From Streptomyces sp. cf386 (GTDB lineage: Bacteria > Actinomycetota > Actinomycetes > Streptomycetales > Streptomycetaceae): DNA of 64,000 nucleotides. Positions 15,444 through 24,145 of this stretch are shown here, piece after piece. Under the pieces are notes generated by a model, which was given only the letters and a program-made list of their open reading frames with translations, was not told the DNA's origin and searched no databases. The stretch lies in contig NZ_FNHV01000020.1 in assembly GCF_900103585.1 (NCBI RefSeq), positions 1 through 64,000 on the forward strand, given 5' to 3'. A program made the translations under genes and the position numbers. Positions within the stretch are counted from its first letter, which is position 1. Each line of letters starts with the position of its first letter.

Positions 15444-17531
15444 TCAGTCCGCCGTCTGTGCGGGATCGGCCGTGACCTTGCGCAGCAGCGGTCTGCTGCC
15501 GCTGATCGCCGCGAACATGGCCAGCGCGCCGATGACCACGCAGGCGGCCAGTTGCAGGGCGCCGGCGGTGTTGATGGTGGCGTCGAAGGCCTGGTTGAGC
15601 CGGTAGGAGCCGTAGACGCCCATCGCGGTGGTGCCGCCGGCCAGCACGACCAGCGGGAGGACAGTCTCGCGGATCCGGGCCCGGTCCAGCACCTTCAGCG
15701 GAGTTCCGGCCAGCCGCAGCAGCCCGTACACCCGGCGCCGGTCCAGGACGTTCGCGGCGGCGGTCAGACCGGCGGAGGCGGTCGCGACCATGAAACTCAA
15801 CGCCAGGGTGGCGGTACTGACGTCGGAGAAGCGGGCGATGGCCGTACGGTCGTTGGCCTGCGCGTAGTCCTGGGTGTACAGCGGCGTGCCCGACGCGGCG
15901 GGTGCGACGGCGGTGACGGCGGAGTCGATCCGCGCGGAGTCACCGGACGCGCCGGACGCGCCGGATCCACCGGATGTTCCGGATCCGGCGGAAGCCCCGG
16001 ATCCTTCCGAAGATCCTTCGGTGACCCGGACGATCACGCCCGGCTCGCCGCCCAGCAGATTGTCGTAGTCGTCCTTCTTGCCGACGGTGACGGTGGCGTC
16101 GACGCCCGCGCGGTCGAGCAGCGTTCGGGCCTCGCTGGCGGTGTGCCGGGCGTGGGCCGTGGTCGTGGTGGCGATCGCGACCTGGTCGCGGTACTGCGAG
16201 GTCTCGGCCCCCAGTTGGCTGACCGCGAAGAACCCGGCCGCGAACCCGGCGAGCACCAGGCCGCTGACGGTGCGCCAGGCGCCCCGCGGGTCGTCACTGA
16301 GCCGGCGCGCGGCCAGCAGGGTCGCGGGGCGGCGGGCGAAGCGGCCCGCGAGCCTGCCCAGCCGGTCGACGGCCCACGGCCCGAACAGCCAGAACGTGCC
16401 GTAGAAGAGCAGGAGCAGGGCGAGCGCCGTGCGGTTCGACATACCGCCCCCGGAGAACTGCATGATCACGAGCAGCGCCGCCGCGAACAGCGCGAGCCGG
16501 ATCCAGCGGGTGCGGCGCGGGTTCGCCTGCTGGGCGACCCCCAGCGGCGAGGTCGCCACCTGGCGCAGCATCGTCACCGCGCTGAGCGTGAGGAGCGCGG
16601 TGACCCCCGCCACCACGGCCGCGAACCAGGGCAGGCCCACCCACAGCTGGCTCGGGTACCAGGCCCCGATGCCGTACGGCACCTCCGCCAGGGCGGGCAG
16701 CGACGCCACGTAGGCGAGCGCCCCCGTCAGCGCCCCGGCCGCGCCGACCGCTGCGGCCTCGACGCCGGTCATGGCGAGGATCTGGCGCGGCGTCGCCCCT
16801 GCCAACCGCAGTGCGGCGAGCCGCTGTTCGCGCCGGGCCGCGCCGAGCCGTCCGGCGGCGGAGGAGAGCACGACGACGGGCATCGCCAGCAGCACCACAC
16901 CCAGCAGCGCACCGCCCTGGTCCATGGAGGTGAACAGGCTCGCCTTGCCGCCGGCGAACCCGGAGATGTCGGCGCGCGCCGCCTGCTCCAGGTCGAACCA
17001 GGTGGCACCGCCCGCCGCCGCCTTGGAGACGGCCGGGTCACCAGGAGTCCGCCCGATCACGGCCACGAGCTCGTCGGGGGAGGCGAGCCCGGCGGCGCCG
17101 AGCGTGCCGTACGCCGTCACCTTCGGGAAGCGGTCGGCCAGTTGGCCCGCCGGCAGCTTCCGCATCAGCTCGGCGAGGGCGGGGGAGACGTACACCTCGC
17201 CCTTCTTCGGGAACGCGCTCAGCCCGGGCGGGGCCGGGGTCGCCTTGCGGCCGGGAAGCTGGGCCAGCGACACGACGGTGACGGGTTCATGGCGGACGTA
17301 CGTCGTGGCGAGCGCCTGGACGGCGGTGGCCTGCTGGGCCGAGACGGCGTCGGGGGTGCGCCAGGCCGTGCGGTCGGCGCGGACCTCCGAGCCGAGAGTG
17401 GCGGCGATCATCACCAGCATCACGAACGCGCCGACGGCGGCGGCACCGGCCGCGAGCAGTTGGCTCTGCAGGCCGTGGCGGCCGGCGGACCTGGCGAGAT
17501 GCCAGGTCAGGGGCAGGACGGGGGAACGCAT
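15444..17531 (-). CDS. FtsX-domain ABC transporter permease (MacB/LolE-like)
   Basis: 695 residues with long N-terminal TM1, two FtsX-type membrane blocks (around 240-400 and 570-690) and large extracytoplasmic loops. The second loop carries a Ser/Gly/Ala-rich run near residue 500. About eight to ten hydrophobic segments can be counted. It pairs with the LolD-type ATPase at 17630-18313, 98 bp upstream in the same direction. Such systems export antibiotics or lipids, or sense antimicrobial peptides together with a two-component system, which fits the kinase and regulator around it. Confidence 0.85.
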   Translation of the reverse strand: MRSPVLPLTWHLARSAGRHGLQSQLLAAGAAAVGAFVMLVMIAATLGSEVRADRTAWRTPDAVSAQQATAVQALATTYVRHEPVTVVSLAQLPGRKATPAPPGLSAFPKKGEVYVSPALAELMRKLPAGQLADRFPKVTAYGTLGAAGLASPDELVAVIGRTPGDPAVSKAAAGGATWFDLEQAARADISGFAGGKASLFTSMDQGGALLGVVLLAMPVVVLSSAAGRLGAARREQRLAALRLAGATPRQILAMTGVEAAAVGAAGALTGALAYVASLPALAEVPYGIGAWYPSQLWVGLPWFAAVVAGVTALLTLSAVTMLRQVATSPLGVAQQANPRRTRWIRLALFAAALLVIMQFSGGGMSNRTALALLLLFYGTFWLFGPWAVDRLGRLAGRFARRPATLLAARRLSDDPRGAWRTVSGLVLAGFAAGFFAVSQLGAETSQYRDQVAIATTTTAHARHTASEARTLLDRAGVDATVTVGKKDDYDNLLGGEPGVIVRVTEGSSEGSGASAGSGTSGGSGASGASGDSARIDSAVTAVAPAASGTPLYTQDYAQANDRTAIARFSDVSTATLALSFMVATASAGLTAAANVLDRRRVYGLLRLAGTPLKVLDRARIRETVLPLVVLAGGTTAMGVYGSYRLNQAFDATINTAGALQLAACVVIGALAMFAAISGSRPLLRKVTADPAQTAD

Positions 17532-17553
17532 GGGCAGGTCTCCGGGAGTGGCT

Positions 17554-17651
17554 GCGCGGTCGAGCGACCGTGAACTGGCTGGGTCGATTGCGCGGTCGGT
17601 CGACCGTGAACCGGCTGTCGATGGCGCGGTCAGGCGACCGTGTACTGGCTG
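17554..17651. repeat. three imperfect tandem copies of a 28-bp unit over the ATPase stop codon
   Basis: Copies at 17554-17581, 17590-17617 and 17624-17651 share GCGCGGTC-x3-CGACCGTG-x-ACYGGCTG, spaced 36 and 34 bp apart. Each contains a GGTC...GACC dyad. The copy at 17624 carries the last codons and stop of the ATPase gene, so the other two look like duplications of that 3' end into the gap before the permease gene. Confidence 0.85.
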
Positions 17652-18313
17652 TAGTTGCTGATCCGGCCGTCGCGGACCTGGAGGATCCGGTCGCAGTGGG
17701 CGGCGACGTCGGCGTCATGGGTGACCATCACCAGGGCGGCTCCGGAGGCACGCGTGACCGAGGTCAGCAGCCGGACCACCTCCTCGCTGGTGCGCTGGTC
17801 CAGGGCGCCGGTGGGCTCGTCGGCGAAGACCACGTCCGGTTCGGCGACCAACGCGCGGGCAATGGCGACGCGCTGGGCCTGGCCGCCGGAGAGCTGTCCG
17901 GGGCGGCGCTGTTCCAGTCCCTCCAGGCCCAGCGGCGCGAACCAGCGGCGCGCCCGGGCGACGGCCTGTCTGCGCGGCATGCCCTCCAGCATCAGCGGCA
18001 GCGCGACGTTCTCCTCGGCGGGCAGCTCCGGCAGCAACTGACCGAACTGGAACACGAACCCGAATCGTTTGCGGCGCAGGTCGCTCAGCTTGTTCTCGCT
18101 CAGCCTGTCGACGCGCTCGCCACGCAACAGCACCTCGCCGCCGTCCGGACGGATGATCCCGGCGAGGGTGTGCAACAGGGTCGACTTGCCGGACCCCGAC
18201 GGGCCCATGATCGCCAGCGAGTCGCGCTCGCGGACCTCCACGTCCACGCCCGCCAGGGCCGTGGTGGAGCCGTACTTCTTGACCAGGCCGTATCCGGCCA
18301 GGACGGTGCTCAT
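17630..18313 (-). CDS. ABC transporter ATPase, LolD/MacB type
   Basis: 227 residues. Walker A is GPSGSGKST (residues 37-45), the Q-loop region is FVFQFGQLLPELPAEENVALPL, the signature LSGGQ, Walker B VVFADEPTGALD, and the switch VMVTHD. All catalytic residues are present. The 'ENVALPLML' and 'GALD' texts are typical of lipoprotein/macrolide-type ATPases that partner FtsX permeases. It is encoded just upstream of the permease at 15444-17531 and 19 bp downstream of a DUF4333 gene, giving a three-gene leftward unit. Its last codons are part of a tandem repeat. Confidence 0.92.
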   Translation of the reverse strand: MSTVLAGYGLVKKYGSTTALAGVDVEVRERDSLAIMGPSGSGKSTLLHTLAGIIRPDGGEVLLRGERVDRLSENKLSDLRRKRFGFVFQFGQLLPELPAEENVALPLMLEGMPRRQAVARARRWFAPLGLEGLEQRRPGQLSGGQAQRVAIARALVAEPDVVFADEPTGALDQRTSEEVVRLLTSVTRASGAALVMVTHDADVAAHCDRILQVRDGRISNYSQYTVA

Positions 18314-18332
18314 GGTGTGTCGTCGCCCCTTC

Positions 18333-18704
18333 TCAGCGCTCGAACTTCCAGGTGACGCTCTTGGCGTCGGCCTTGGTCACACGGACGGGTATGCGGACGA
18401 CCTCGCCGTCGTTATTCCTGCCGGTGCAGGTGATGGAGGCTCCGGCCACGGCCTTGAGACCGGTCGGGCAGGTGACGCCGGAGAGCTGCGCGCCGACCCA
18501 GGGCAGCGGGTGGTACTTGCTCTCGGTGCGGGCCGCGACGATGTTCGCCGCGAGCGCCCGGTGGCCGTCCACCGATGCCGTGCTGTGCCCGTCGAGGCCG
18601 GTCGTCGACTCCGTTCCGGCGAACAGATACGTGCCGAGGCCGCCCAGCGCGACCACGGCGGTCGCGCCGCCGACGATGCCGACGAGGAACTTGTTGCGCT
18701 GCAT
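18333..18704 (-). CDS. DUF4333-type membrane-anchored secreted protein
   Basis: 123 residues from an ATG at 18704. One N-terminal hydrophobic segment (residues 6-30, FLVGIVGGATAVVALGGLGTYLF) is followed by a small extracytoplasmic domain with two Cys in VTCPTGLKAVAGASITCTG, the pattern of DUF4333. These domains occur in actinobacterial envelope proteins and are of unknown function. It leads the ATPase-permease operon and is divergent from the sensor kinase, so it could be an accessory sensor subunit for the transporter. Confidence 0.75.
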   Translation of the reverse strand: MQRNKFLVGIVGGATAVVALGGLGTYLFAGTESTTGLDGHSTASVDGHRALAANIVAARTESKYHPLPWVGAQLSGVTCPTGLKAVAGASITCTGRNNDGEVVRIPVRVTKADAKSVTWKFER

Positions 18705-18854
18705 CGGGTGCTCCAGATGTCCGTGGTGAGGATGCGTCACCACCCTCGCCCGCGAGCCCGGGCACGCGCCTCGGCCATAAGGCCGGAGCCGGCGACGCTC
18801 CCCTCGGCCGAACGGCCGATACCGCCCCGCGCGGCCTCGCCTACCGTGATCGGC

Positions 18855-20036
18855 ATGAAGTCTGCTTCTCCCCGGGGCTGCGCCCATGGCTTCGCCGTCG
18901 GGCTCCTGCTCGCCGCCTGTGTTGTCGACGTCCTCTACGCGGGGTCCGACGGGACGAGCGTCCTGCCGACGGCGAGCCCCGTCTGGCCGACCCTGGCCGT
19001 CCTGCTGGTGGGCCTGGCCGCCGTGCTGTGGCCGGACGGGCGACGGCCCGAATGGCTCACACCGCAGGTGCGCACCGCCGTGCCCGCCCTCGCCTCGGCC
19101 CTGTACACGGCGGGCTCGCTGCTGGCCGGGGCGGAGAACATGTTCGGTCCCGGCGAGGCCGTGATCCTGCTGTGCCTGCTGTTCATCGCGGTACGGCACT
19201 GCCCGCCGCGCTGGGCCGTGATCTGCGGCGTCCTCGACGCGGTCGCCCTGCTCCTGCTGCCGGTGCGGTACACCCGGTCCGTGGCCGGGGACGCGCAGGC
19301 CTTCATGCTGGTCGGCCTGGTCCTGATCGGCATCTTCGCCGGACTCGCCGTCTACCTGCGCACCATGGACTACCGGCGGACGCTCGCCGTCAGCGAGACC
19401 CGGCGCGCAGAACGCGTAGCCATCGCCGCCGACCTGCACGACTTCGTCGCCCACCATGTCACCGGGATCCTCGTGCAGACCCAAATGGCCCGGATGATGG
19501 CGCAGACCCAGCCGCAGGAGCTCGACCCGGTGCTGTCCGGCATAGAGCGCGCCGCCACCGAGGCCCTCGCCTCGATGCGCCGCACCGTCGGTGTGCTGCG
19601 CGACACCGGGGACGAGGCGGCCGACCGCCGCCCGGTCGGTGACCTGGCGGGCATCGCCGAACTGACTGACGGCTTCGCGAGCCCGGTCCAGCAGGTCACC
19701 CTGCGCCGTGACGCCGCCGTCTCCGACGATCTGCCCCACGAGGTGCAGGCCGCGGCCTTCCGGGTCGTCCAGGAGGCGCTGACCAACATCCGCCGCCACG
19801 CGGCCGACGCCTCGCACATCGAGGTCCGCCTGCGGGACGACGCCGGTCGTCTGGAGGTGTCGGTGGCCGACGACGGCCGGGGCGGCACCCAGCTCCCGGC
19901 GGCCGCCCACGGCGGCGGCTTCGGCCTCGTCGGGCTGAAGGAGCGGGTGACCGCACTGGGCGGCGAACTGCACGCCGGGCCGCGGGGCGGGGCGGGGTGG
20001 GAGGTGCGGGCGGAGTTTCCGGTGGGGAAGTCCTGA
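18855..20036 (+). CDS. HisKA_3-type sensor histidine kinase
   Basis: 393 residues from an ATG at 18855. Four to six hydrophobic segments lie in residues 10-170, then the H-box ADLHDFVAHHVTGI with phospho-His195 and a HATPase domain with N-box FRVVQEALTNIRRHA and G-box VADDGRGG / GGGFGLVGLKERV. The extracytoplasmic loops are very short, like intramembrane-sensing kinases that monitor antibiotic-type ABC transporters. It is divergent from the DUF4333-ATPase-permease-response-regulator block and most likely signals to the NarL-type regulator at 14686-15393. Confidence 0.88.
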   Translation: MKSASPRGCAHGFAVGLLLAACVVDVLYAGSDGTSVLPTASPVWPTLAVLLVGLAAVLWPDGRRPEWLTPQVRTAVPALASALYTAGSLLAGAENMFGPGEAVILLCLLFIAVRHCPPRWAVICGVLDAVALLLLPVRYTRSVAGDAQAFMLVGLVLIGIFAGLAVYLRTMDYRRTLAVSETRRAERVAIAADLHDFVAHHVTGILVQTQMARMMAQTQPQELDPVLSGIERAATEALASMRRTVGVLRDTGDEAADRRPVGDLAGIAELTDGFASPVQQVTLRRDAAVSDDLPHEVQAAAFRVVQEALTNIRRHAADASHIEVRLRDDAGRLEVSVADDGRGGTQLPAAAHGGGFGLVGLKERVTALGGELHAGPRGGAGWEVRAEFPVGKS

Positions 20037-20132
20037 GGGCCGTGGTACTGCGCCGCCCTGCGCAGCCCTTCTATTGTTCAATGAGAGCGAACATGCCCTG
20101 GTCCCTGTCCGGCCTGCCGAGAGGAGCCGCCC

Positions 20133-20783
20133 ATGCCCCCCGCCGCCGTGCCGCCCGTCGGTGCGCGCATCCGGCAGGCGCGCCTCGAACGCGGGACGAG
20201 CCTACGGGCGCTCGCCCGTGAGATCGGCATGTCGGCGAGCCTCGTCTCGCAGATCGAGAACGGCAAGAGCCAGCCCTCGGTCAGCACCCTGTACGCCATC
20301 ACGACCGCCCTCGGCATCTCCGTCGAGCCCCTCTTCGACGCGGGCGAGTCCGCATTCGTGTCCCCGGCGACGACGGCATCCGGCACGCCCCCCGGCACCG
20401 TCGTGCACGCACTGGCCGCCTTCGCCGCCGACCCCGGCCGCCGCATCGGCCCGCTGGTGACGCCGGGCGAGCGGGAGGTGCTGGAGCTGGACTCGGGTGT
20501 CGCATGGGAGCGTCTCGGCCATGTCCCCGGCACCGACGTGGACTTCCTGCTGGTGACGTACCGGCCCGGCGGCGCCTCCTCCAGCTCAGGCGGCCTCATG
20601 CGCCACACGGGCACCGAGTACGGCTATCTGACCTCGGGCGAACTGATCCTCACCCTCGGTTTCTACGAGCACACACTGCGCCCCGGCGACGCGGTCTGCT
20701 TCGAGTCGACGACGCCGCACCGCTACCGCAATGATGGTGCTGTACCGGCCGTGGGTGTGTGGTGCGTGTTCAGTGGCACTTGA
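20133..20783 (+). CDS. XRE-cupin transcriptional regulator
   Basis: 216 residues. The N-terminal helix-turn-helix (residues 9-63) is RIRQARLERGTSLRALAREIGMSASLVSQIENGKSQPSVSTLYAI-like. A cupin_2 sensor domain (residues 140-215) has GTEYGYLTSGELILTLG and LRPGDAVCFESTTPHRYRN. A ribosome site GAGGAG lies just before the ATG. XRE-cupin proteins usually control the adjacent catabolic operon and sense its substrate. Here only 45 bp separate it from the six-gene run 20829-27059, so it is both its likely regulator and its first cistron. Confidence 0.85.
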   Translation: MPPAAVPPVGARIRQARLERGTSLRALAREIGMSASLVSQIENGKSQPSVSTLYAITTALGISVEPLFDAGESAFVSPATTASGTPPGTVVHALAAFAADPGRRIGPLVTPGEREVLELDSGVAWERLGHVPGTDVDFLLVTYRPGGASSSSGGLMRHTGTEYGYLTSGELILTLGFYEHTLRPGDAVCFESTTPHRYRNDGAVPAVGVWCVFSGT

Positions 20784-20828
20784 CACTCGCGGCGCACGGA
20801 CGTTCACTCCGAGGTGGGGGTGGTCGCC

Positions 20829-22178
20829 ATGGCGATCCGCACATTCGGACCCAATGCCGTTGACTGGGAAGAGCGCGTCGACCTGGACCGGCTGCGCAGA
20901 CAGCGGCTGGCCCGCCTCAACGAGACCCTGAACCGCTCCGAGCTGGGCGCGGTGCTCAGCTTCGACTTCGCCAACATCCGCTACATGACCGCCACGCACA
21001 TCGGCACCTGGGCGATGGACAAGCTGATCCGCTTCGCCCTGCTGGTGCGCGGCGCCGAACCGATCGTCTGGGACTTCGGCTCCGCCGCCCGCCACCACCA
21101 GCTCTACAACCCGTGGCTCGACTACAGCGACGGCAAGGAAGGCCCGCCCACCGGCGCCCGCGCCGGTATCTCCACACTCCGCGGCGCTTTCCACCCCGAC
21201 GCGGGCATCGCCGAGGACGTCGCCGCGAAGATCGCCGGAGAACTGCGCGCCCACGGCCTGGCCGGCGAGCCGCTCGGCATCGACGTCGCCGAGATGCCGA
21301 TCCTCACCGCGCTGCGCGCCGAGGGCATCGAGGTGGTCGACGGCCAGCAGGTCTTCCTGGAGGCCCGCCGCATCAAGACGCCGGACGAGATCTCCCTGCT
21401 CACCCAGGCCTGCGCGATGGTGGACGCCGCATACGAGGAGCTATACGGCTATCTGCGCCCCGGCGTACGCGAGAACGAGTGCGTCGGCGTGGTCAGCAAG
21501 GTGCTGTACGACCTCGGCAGCGAGTACGTCGAAGGCGTCAACGCGATCTCCGGAGAGCGCTGTTCACCTCACCCGCACGTCTACAGCGACCGTCTGATCC
21601 GCCCCGGCGACCCCGCCTTCTTCGACATCCTGCACAGCCACCTCGGCTACCGCACCTGCTACTACCGCACCTTCGCCGTCGGCAGCGCCTCCCGCGCCCA
21701 GCGCGACGCCTACGTCCGCTGCCGCGAGTACATGGACCGGGCCATCGACCTCGTCCGCCCCGGCGCCACCACCGCCGACATCGTCCAGGTCTGGCCGCGC
21801 GCCGAGGAGTTCGGCTTCTCCGACGAGACGGCCGCCTTCGCGTTGCAGTACGGCCATGGCGTCGGCCTGTCGATCTGGGAGAAGCCGATCTTCAGCCGGC
21901 TGGTCTCCCTGGACCACCCCGAAGTCCTCGAAGAGGGCATGGTGTTCGCCCTGGAGACCTACTGGCCCGCGGCCGACGGCTGGTCCGCCGCCCGTATCGA
22001 GGAGGAACTGGTCGTCACCGCCGACGGCTGCGAGGTCATCACCAAGTTCCCGGCGGAGGAACTGCTGGTGGCGGGCCGCAAGTACTGGACGGTCGGCGGC
22101 GAGCTCAACACCCGGCGCGAATCGCAGTCCCACCTCAACACATCCCGCAACCCCCCGCGCGACAACGGGGCACGCTGA
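20829..22178 (+). CDS. M24/creatinase-fold protein with altered metal site
   Basis: 449 residues with a creatinase N-domain (1-170) and a pita-bread M24 domain (185-420). Against the five usual M24 metal ligands: Asp266 (FFDI) is present, the second Asp is replaced by Cys277 (YRTCYYRTF), the GHG His is present (GHGVGL), and both Glu are present (FALET and RIEEEL). The usual His before the Glu-x-Pro loop is Trp (IWEKP). It is therefore unlikely to be an ordinary Xaa-Pro aminopeptidase. Non-peptidase members include creatinase, ectoine hydrolase and DMSP lyase DddP. Its stop overlaps the ATG of E1 alpha (TGATG). It probably cleaves a small C-N compound in this operon. Confidence 0.75.
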   Translation: MAIRTFGPNAVDWEERVDLDRLRRQRLARLNETLNRSELGAVLSFDFANIRYMTATHIGTWAMDKLIRFALLVRGAEPIVWDFGSAARHHQLYNPWLDYSDGKEGPPTGARAGISTLRGAFHPDAGIAEDVAAKIAGELRAHGLAGEPLGIDVAEMPILTALRAEGIEVVDGQQVFLEARRIKTPDEISLLTQACAMVDAAYEELYGYLRPGVRENECVGVVSKVLYDLGSEYVEGVNAISGERCSPHPHVYSDRLIRPGDPAFFDILHSHLGYRTCYYRTFAVGSASRAQRDAYVRCREYMDRAIDLVRPGATTADIVQVWPRAEEFGFSDETAAFALQYGHGVGLSIWEKPIFSRLVSLDHPEVLEEGMVFALETYWPAADGWSAARIEEELVVTADGCEVITKFPAEELLVAGRKYWTVGGELNTRRESQSHLNTSRNPPRDNGAR

Positions 22179-23155
22179 TGGAACCGGCCGAACTCCTCGC
22201 CGCCTACGAGCAGATGACCGTCATCCGCCGTACGGAGCAGGCCGCCCACGACCTGTTCCTCCAGGGCCTGGTCAAGGGCACCACCCACCTGGCCGCCGGA
22301 CACGAGGCCATCGCCGTCGGGGCGAGCGCCGCCCTGCGCCCCGACGACTACGTCTTCGCCACCTACCGCGGCCACCACCACGCGATGGCCCGGGGCGCCA
22401 CCCCGCAGGAGTGCCTCGCCGAACTCATGAGCCGGGCAACGGGGTTGTGCAAGGCCAAGGGCGGCTCCATGCACCTGACCAAGGCGTCCACCGGCATGCT
22501 CGGCTCCTACGCCATCGTCGGCGCCCACCTCCCGATGGCGGCCGGCGCCGCCTGGTCGGCCAAGCTGCGCGGCACCGACCAGATCGCGGTCGCCTTCTTC
22601 GGCGACGGGGCCACCAACATCGGTGCCTTCCACGAGGCGCTCAACCTGGCCGCCGTATGGAAGCTGCCGGTGCTGTTCGTCTGCGAGAACAACCTGTACA
22701 TGGAGTACACGCCGATCGCCGACGTCACGGCCGTGGCCCGGCCCGCGGCCGACCGGGCGCCCTCGTACGGCATCCCGGGCGAGGTCGTGGACGGCAATGA
22801 CGTGGTCGCCGTCGAGGAGGCGGTGGCCCGCCTCGCGGCGCGGGCCCGGGCAGGAGACGGGCCCGCACTGCTGGAGGCGCAGACCTACCGCCACTTCGGA
22901 CACAGCCGCGCCGACCCGGCGACCTACCGTCCGGCCGAGGAGGTCGAACGCTGGCTGAAGCACGACCCGTTGGACCTGGCGCGTGGGCGGCTGACCGAGT
23001 CGGGGGTGCCCGAGGCCGTGGTCGACGAGGCGGACGAGCGGGCAACCACCCTCGTGCGGAAGGCCGTTGAGGCCGCGAAGGCCGCGCCGCCGCCCGATCC
23101 GGACGAGGCGATGACCGACGTATGGGCGGACGGAGGTGCGGCGTGGCGGACGTGA
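22178..23155 (+). CDS. 2-oxoacid dehydrogenase E1 component, alpha subunit (PdhA/AcoA-like)
   Basis: 325 residues. The E1-alpha signature FATYRGHHHAMARG is followed by CKAKGGSMHL, the TPP motif GDGATNIGAFHEALNLAAVWKLPVLFVCENN and the late RHFGHSRADPATYR. The length fits the alpha subunits of acetoin- or branched-chain-type complexes. It overlaps the M24 gene by 3 nt and the E1-beta gene by 13 nt. No lipoyl E2 or E3 gene is in this operon, so either shared cellular E2/E3 is used or the alpha-beta pair acts alone as a TPP-dependent decarboxylase/ligase. Confidence 0.87.
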   Translation: MEPAELLAAYEQMTVIRRTEQAAHDLFLQGLVKGTTHLAAGHEAIAVGASAALRPDDYVFATYRGHHHAMARGATPQECLAELMSRATGLCKAKGGSMHLTKASTGMLGSYAIVGAHLPMAAGAAWSAKLRGTDQIAVAFFGDGATNIGAFHEALNLAAVWKLPVLFVCENNLYMEYTPIADVTAVARPAADRAPSYGIPGEVVDGNDVVAVEEAVARLAARARAGDGPALLEAQTYRHFGHSRADPATYRPAEEVERWLKHDPLDLARGRLTESGVPEAVVDEADERATTLVRKAVEAAKAAPPPDPDEAMTDVWADGGAAWRT

Positions 23156-24123
23156 TCAGCTACCGGGACGCGGTCGCCGAGGGTATCGCGCGGGAGATGC
23201 GGCGCGATGCGTCCGTCGTGTGTCTGGGCGAGGACATCGGCGAGGCCGGTGGCGTGTTCAAGACGACCGTCGGGCTGTTCAAGGAGTTCGGGCCCGGGCG
23301 GGTGTGGGACACGCCCATCTCCGAACAGGCCATCGTGGGGGCCGCGATGGGTGCCGCGATGACCGGGATGCGGCCGGTCGCCGAGATCATGTTCTCCGAC
23401 TTCCTGGCCTGTTGCTGGGACTACCTCGCCAACGAGATCCCGAAGGTGCGGTACATGACGGGCGGTCAGGTCACCGTCCCGCTCGTGGTGCGCACCGCCA
23501 ACGGCGGCGGGCTCGGCTTCGGCGCCCAGCACTCGCAGGCCACCGAGAACTGGGCGTTCACGATCCCCGGGCTGAAGATCGCCGCTCCGGCGACCCCCGC
23601 CGACGTGATCGGCATGATGGCGGCGGCGATCCGCAGCGACGACCCGGTCGTCTTCTTCGAACACAAGGGGCTCCTCGCCTCCAAGGGCGCGCCTCCGCCT
23701 GCGGACCACGTCGTCGAGCTGGGCCGTGCCGCCGTCGTCCGCGAGGGCGCCGACGTCACTCTCGTCGCGCTCGCCTCGATGGTGCCCGTGGCGCTCAAGG
23801 CCGCCGAGCTGCTGTCCGGCGAGGGCATCGAGGCGGAGGTCGTCGACCTGCGCTGCCTGGTGCCGCTGGACGTCACCGCCGTGCTGGCCTCGCTCGCGCG
23901 GACCTCGCGGCTCGTCACCGTCGAGGAGAACCCGTACCAGGGCGGCTGGGGCGCCACGCTCGTCTCCGTCGTCGCCGACGAGGGGTTCGCTCTGCTGGAC
24001 GCGCCCATCAGGCGGGTGGCGGGGGAGTGTGTCCCGCTGCCGTTCGCCGACGCGCTGGAGGAGCGCGTGATCCCCACCGTCGACAAGGTCGTGGCGGCCG
24101 TACGTGGACTCGCCGCCTACTGA
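23143..24123 (+). CDS. 2-oxoacid dehydrogenase E1 component, beta subunit (PdhB/AcoB-like)
   Basis: 326 residues from a GTG at 23143 with GGAGG at 23131-23135. Family motifs are VVCLGEDIGEAGGVFKTT, DTPISEQAIVGAAMGAAMTGMRPVAEIMFSDF, GGGLGFGAQHSQ and the transketolase C-domain (VDLRCLVPLD, VTVEENPYQGGWGA). Together with the overlapping alpha gene it should form an alpha2beta2 TPP enzyme that decarboxylates a 2-oxo acid or cleaves an acetoin-like diketone. The oxo-acid donor is presumably generated by the other enzymes of the run. Confidence 0.88.
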   Translation: MADVISYRDAVAEGIAREMRRDASVVCLGEDIGEAGGVFKTTVGLFKEFGPGRVWDTPISEQAIVGAAMGAAMTGMRPVAEIMFSDFLACCWDYLANEIPKVRYMTGGQVTVPLVVRTANGGGLGFGAQHSQATENWAFTIPGLKIAAPATPADVIGMMAAAIRSDDPVVFFEHKGLLASKGAPPPADHVVELGRAAVVREGADVTLVALASMVPVALKAAELLSGEGIEAEVVDLRCLVPLDVTAVLASLARTSRLVTVEENPYQGGWGATLVSVVADEGFALLDAPIRRVAGECVPLPFADALEERVIPTVDKVVAAVRGLAAY

Positions 24124-24145
24124 ACACCCCATGGGAGGAAGGGCG

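Noticed and set aside
15381..17573. 730-codon open frame antisense to the FtsX permease
   Set aside because: Low-complexity Arg/Gly/His-rich reading with no ribosome site; a shadow of the permease gene.
17554..17651. Regularly spaced repeats considered as a CRISPR array
   Set aside because: Only three diverged copies, spacers of 6-8 bp, no cas genes, and one copy is part of a coding sequence.
20829..22178. M24 protein considered as DMSP lyase DddP
   Set aside because: DddP's extra Asp ligands around the first metal motif are not present; the region reads FFDILHSH and then YRTCYYRTF.
22178..24123. E1 alpha/beta considered as a complete pyruvate or acetoin dehydrogenase operon
   Set aside because: No lipoyl-domain E2 or dihydrolipoamide dehydrogenase gene follows; the next genes are an amidohydrolase, a cupin protein and an SDR.
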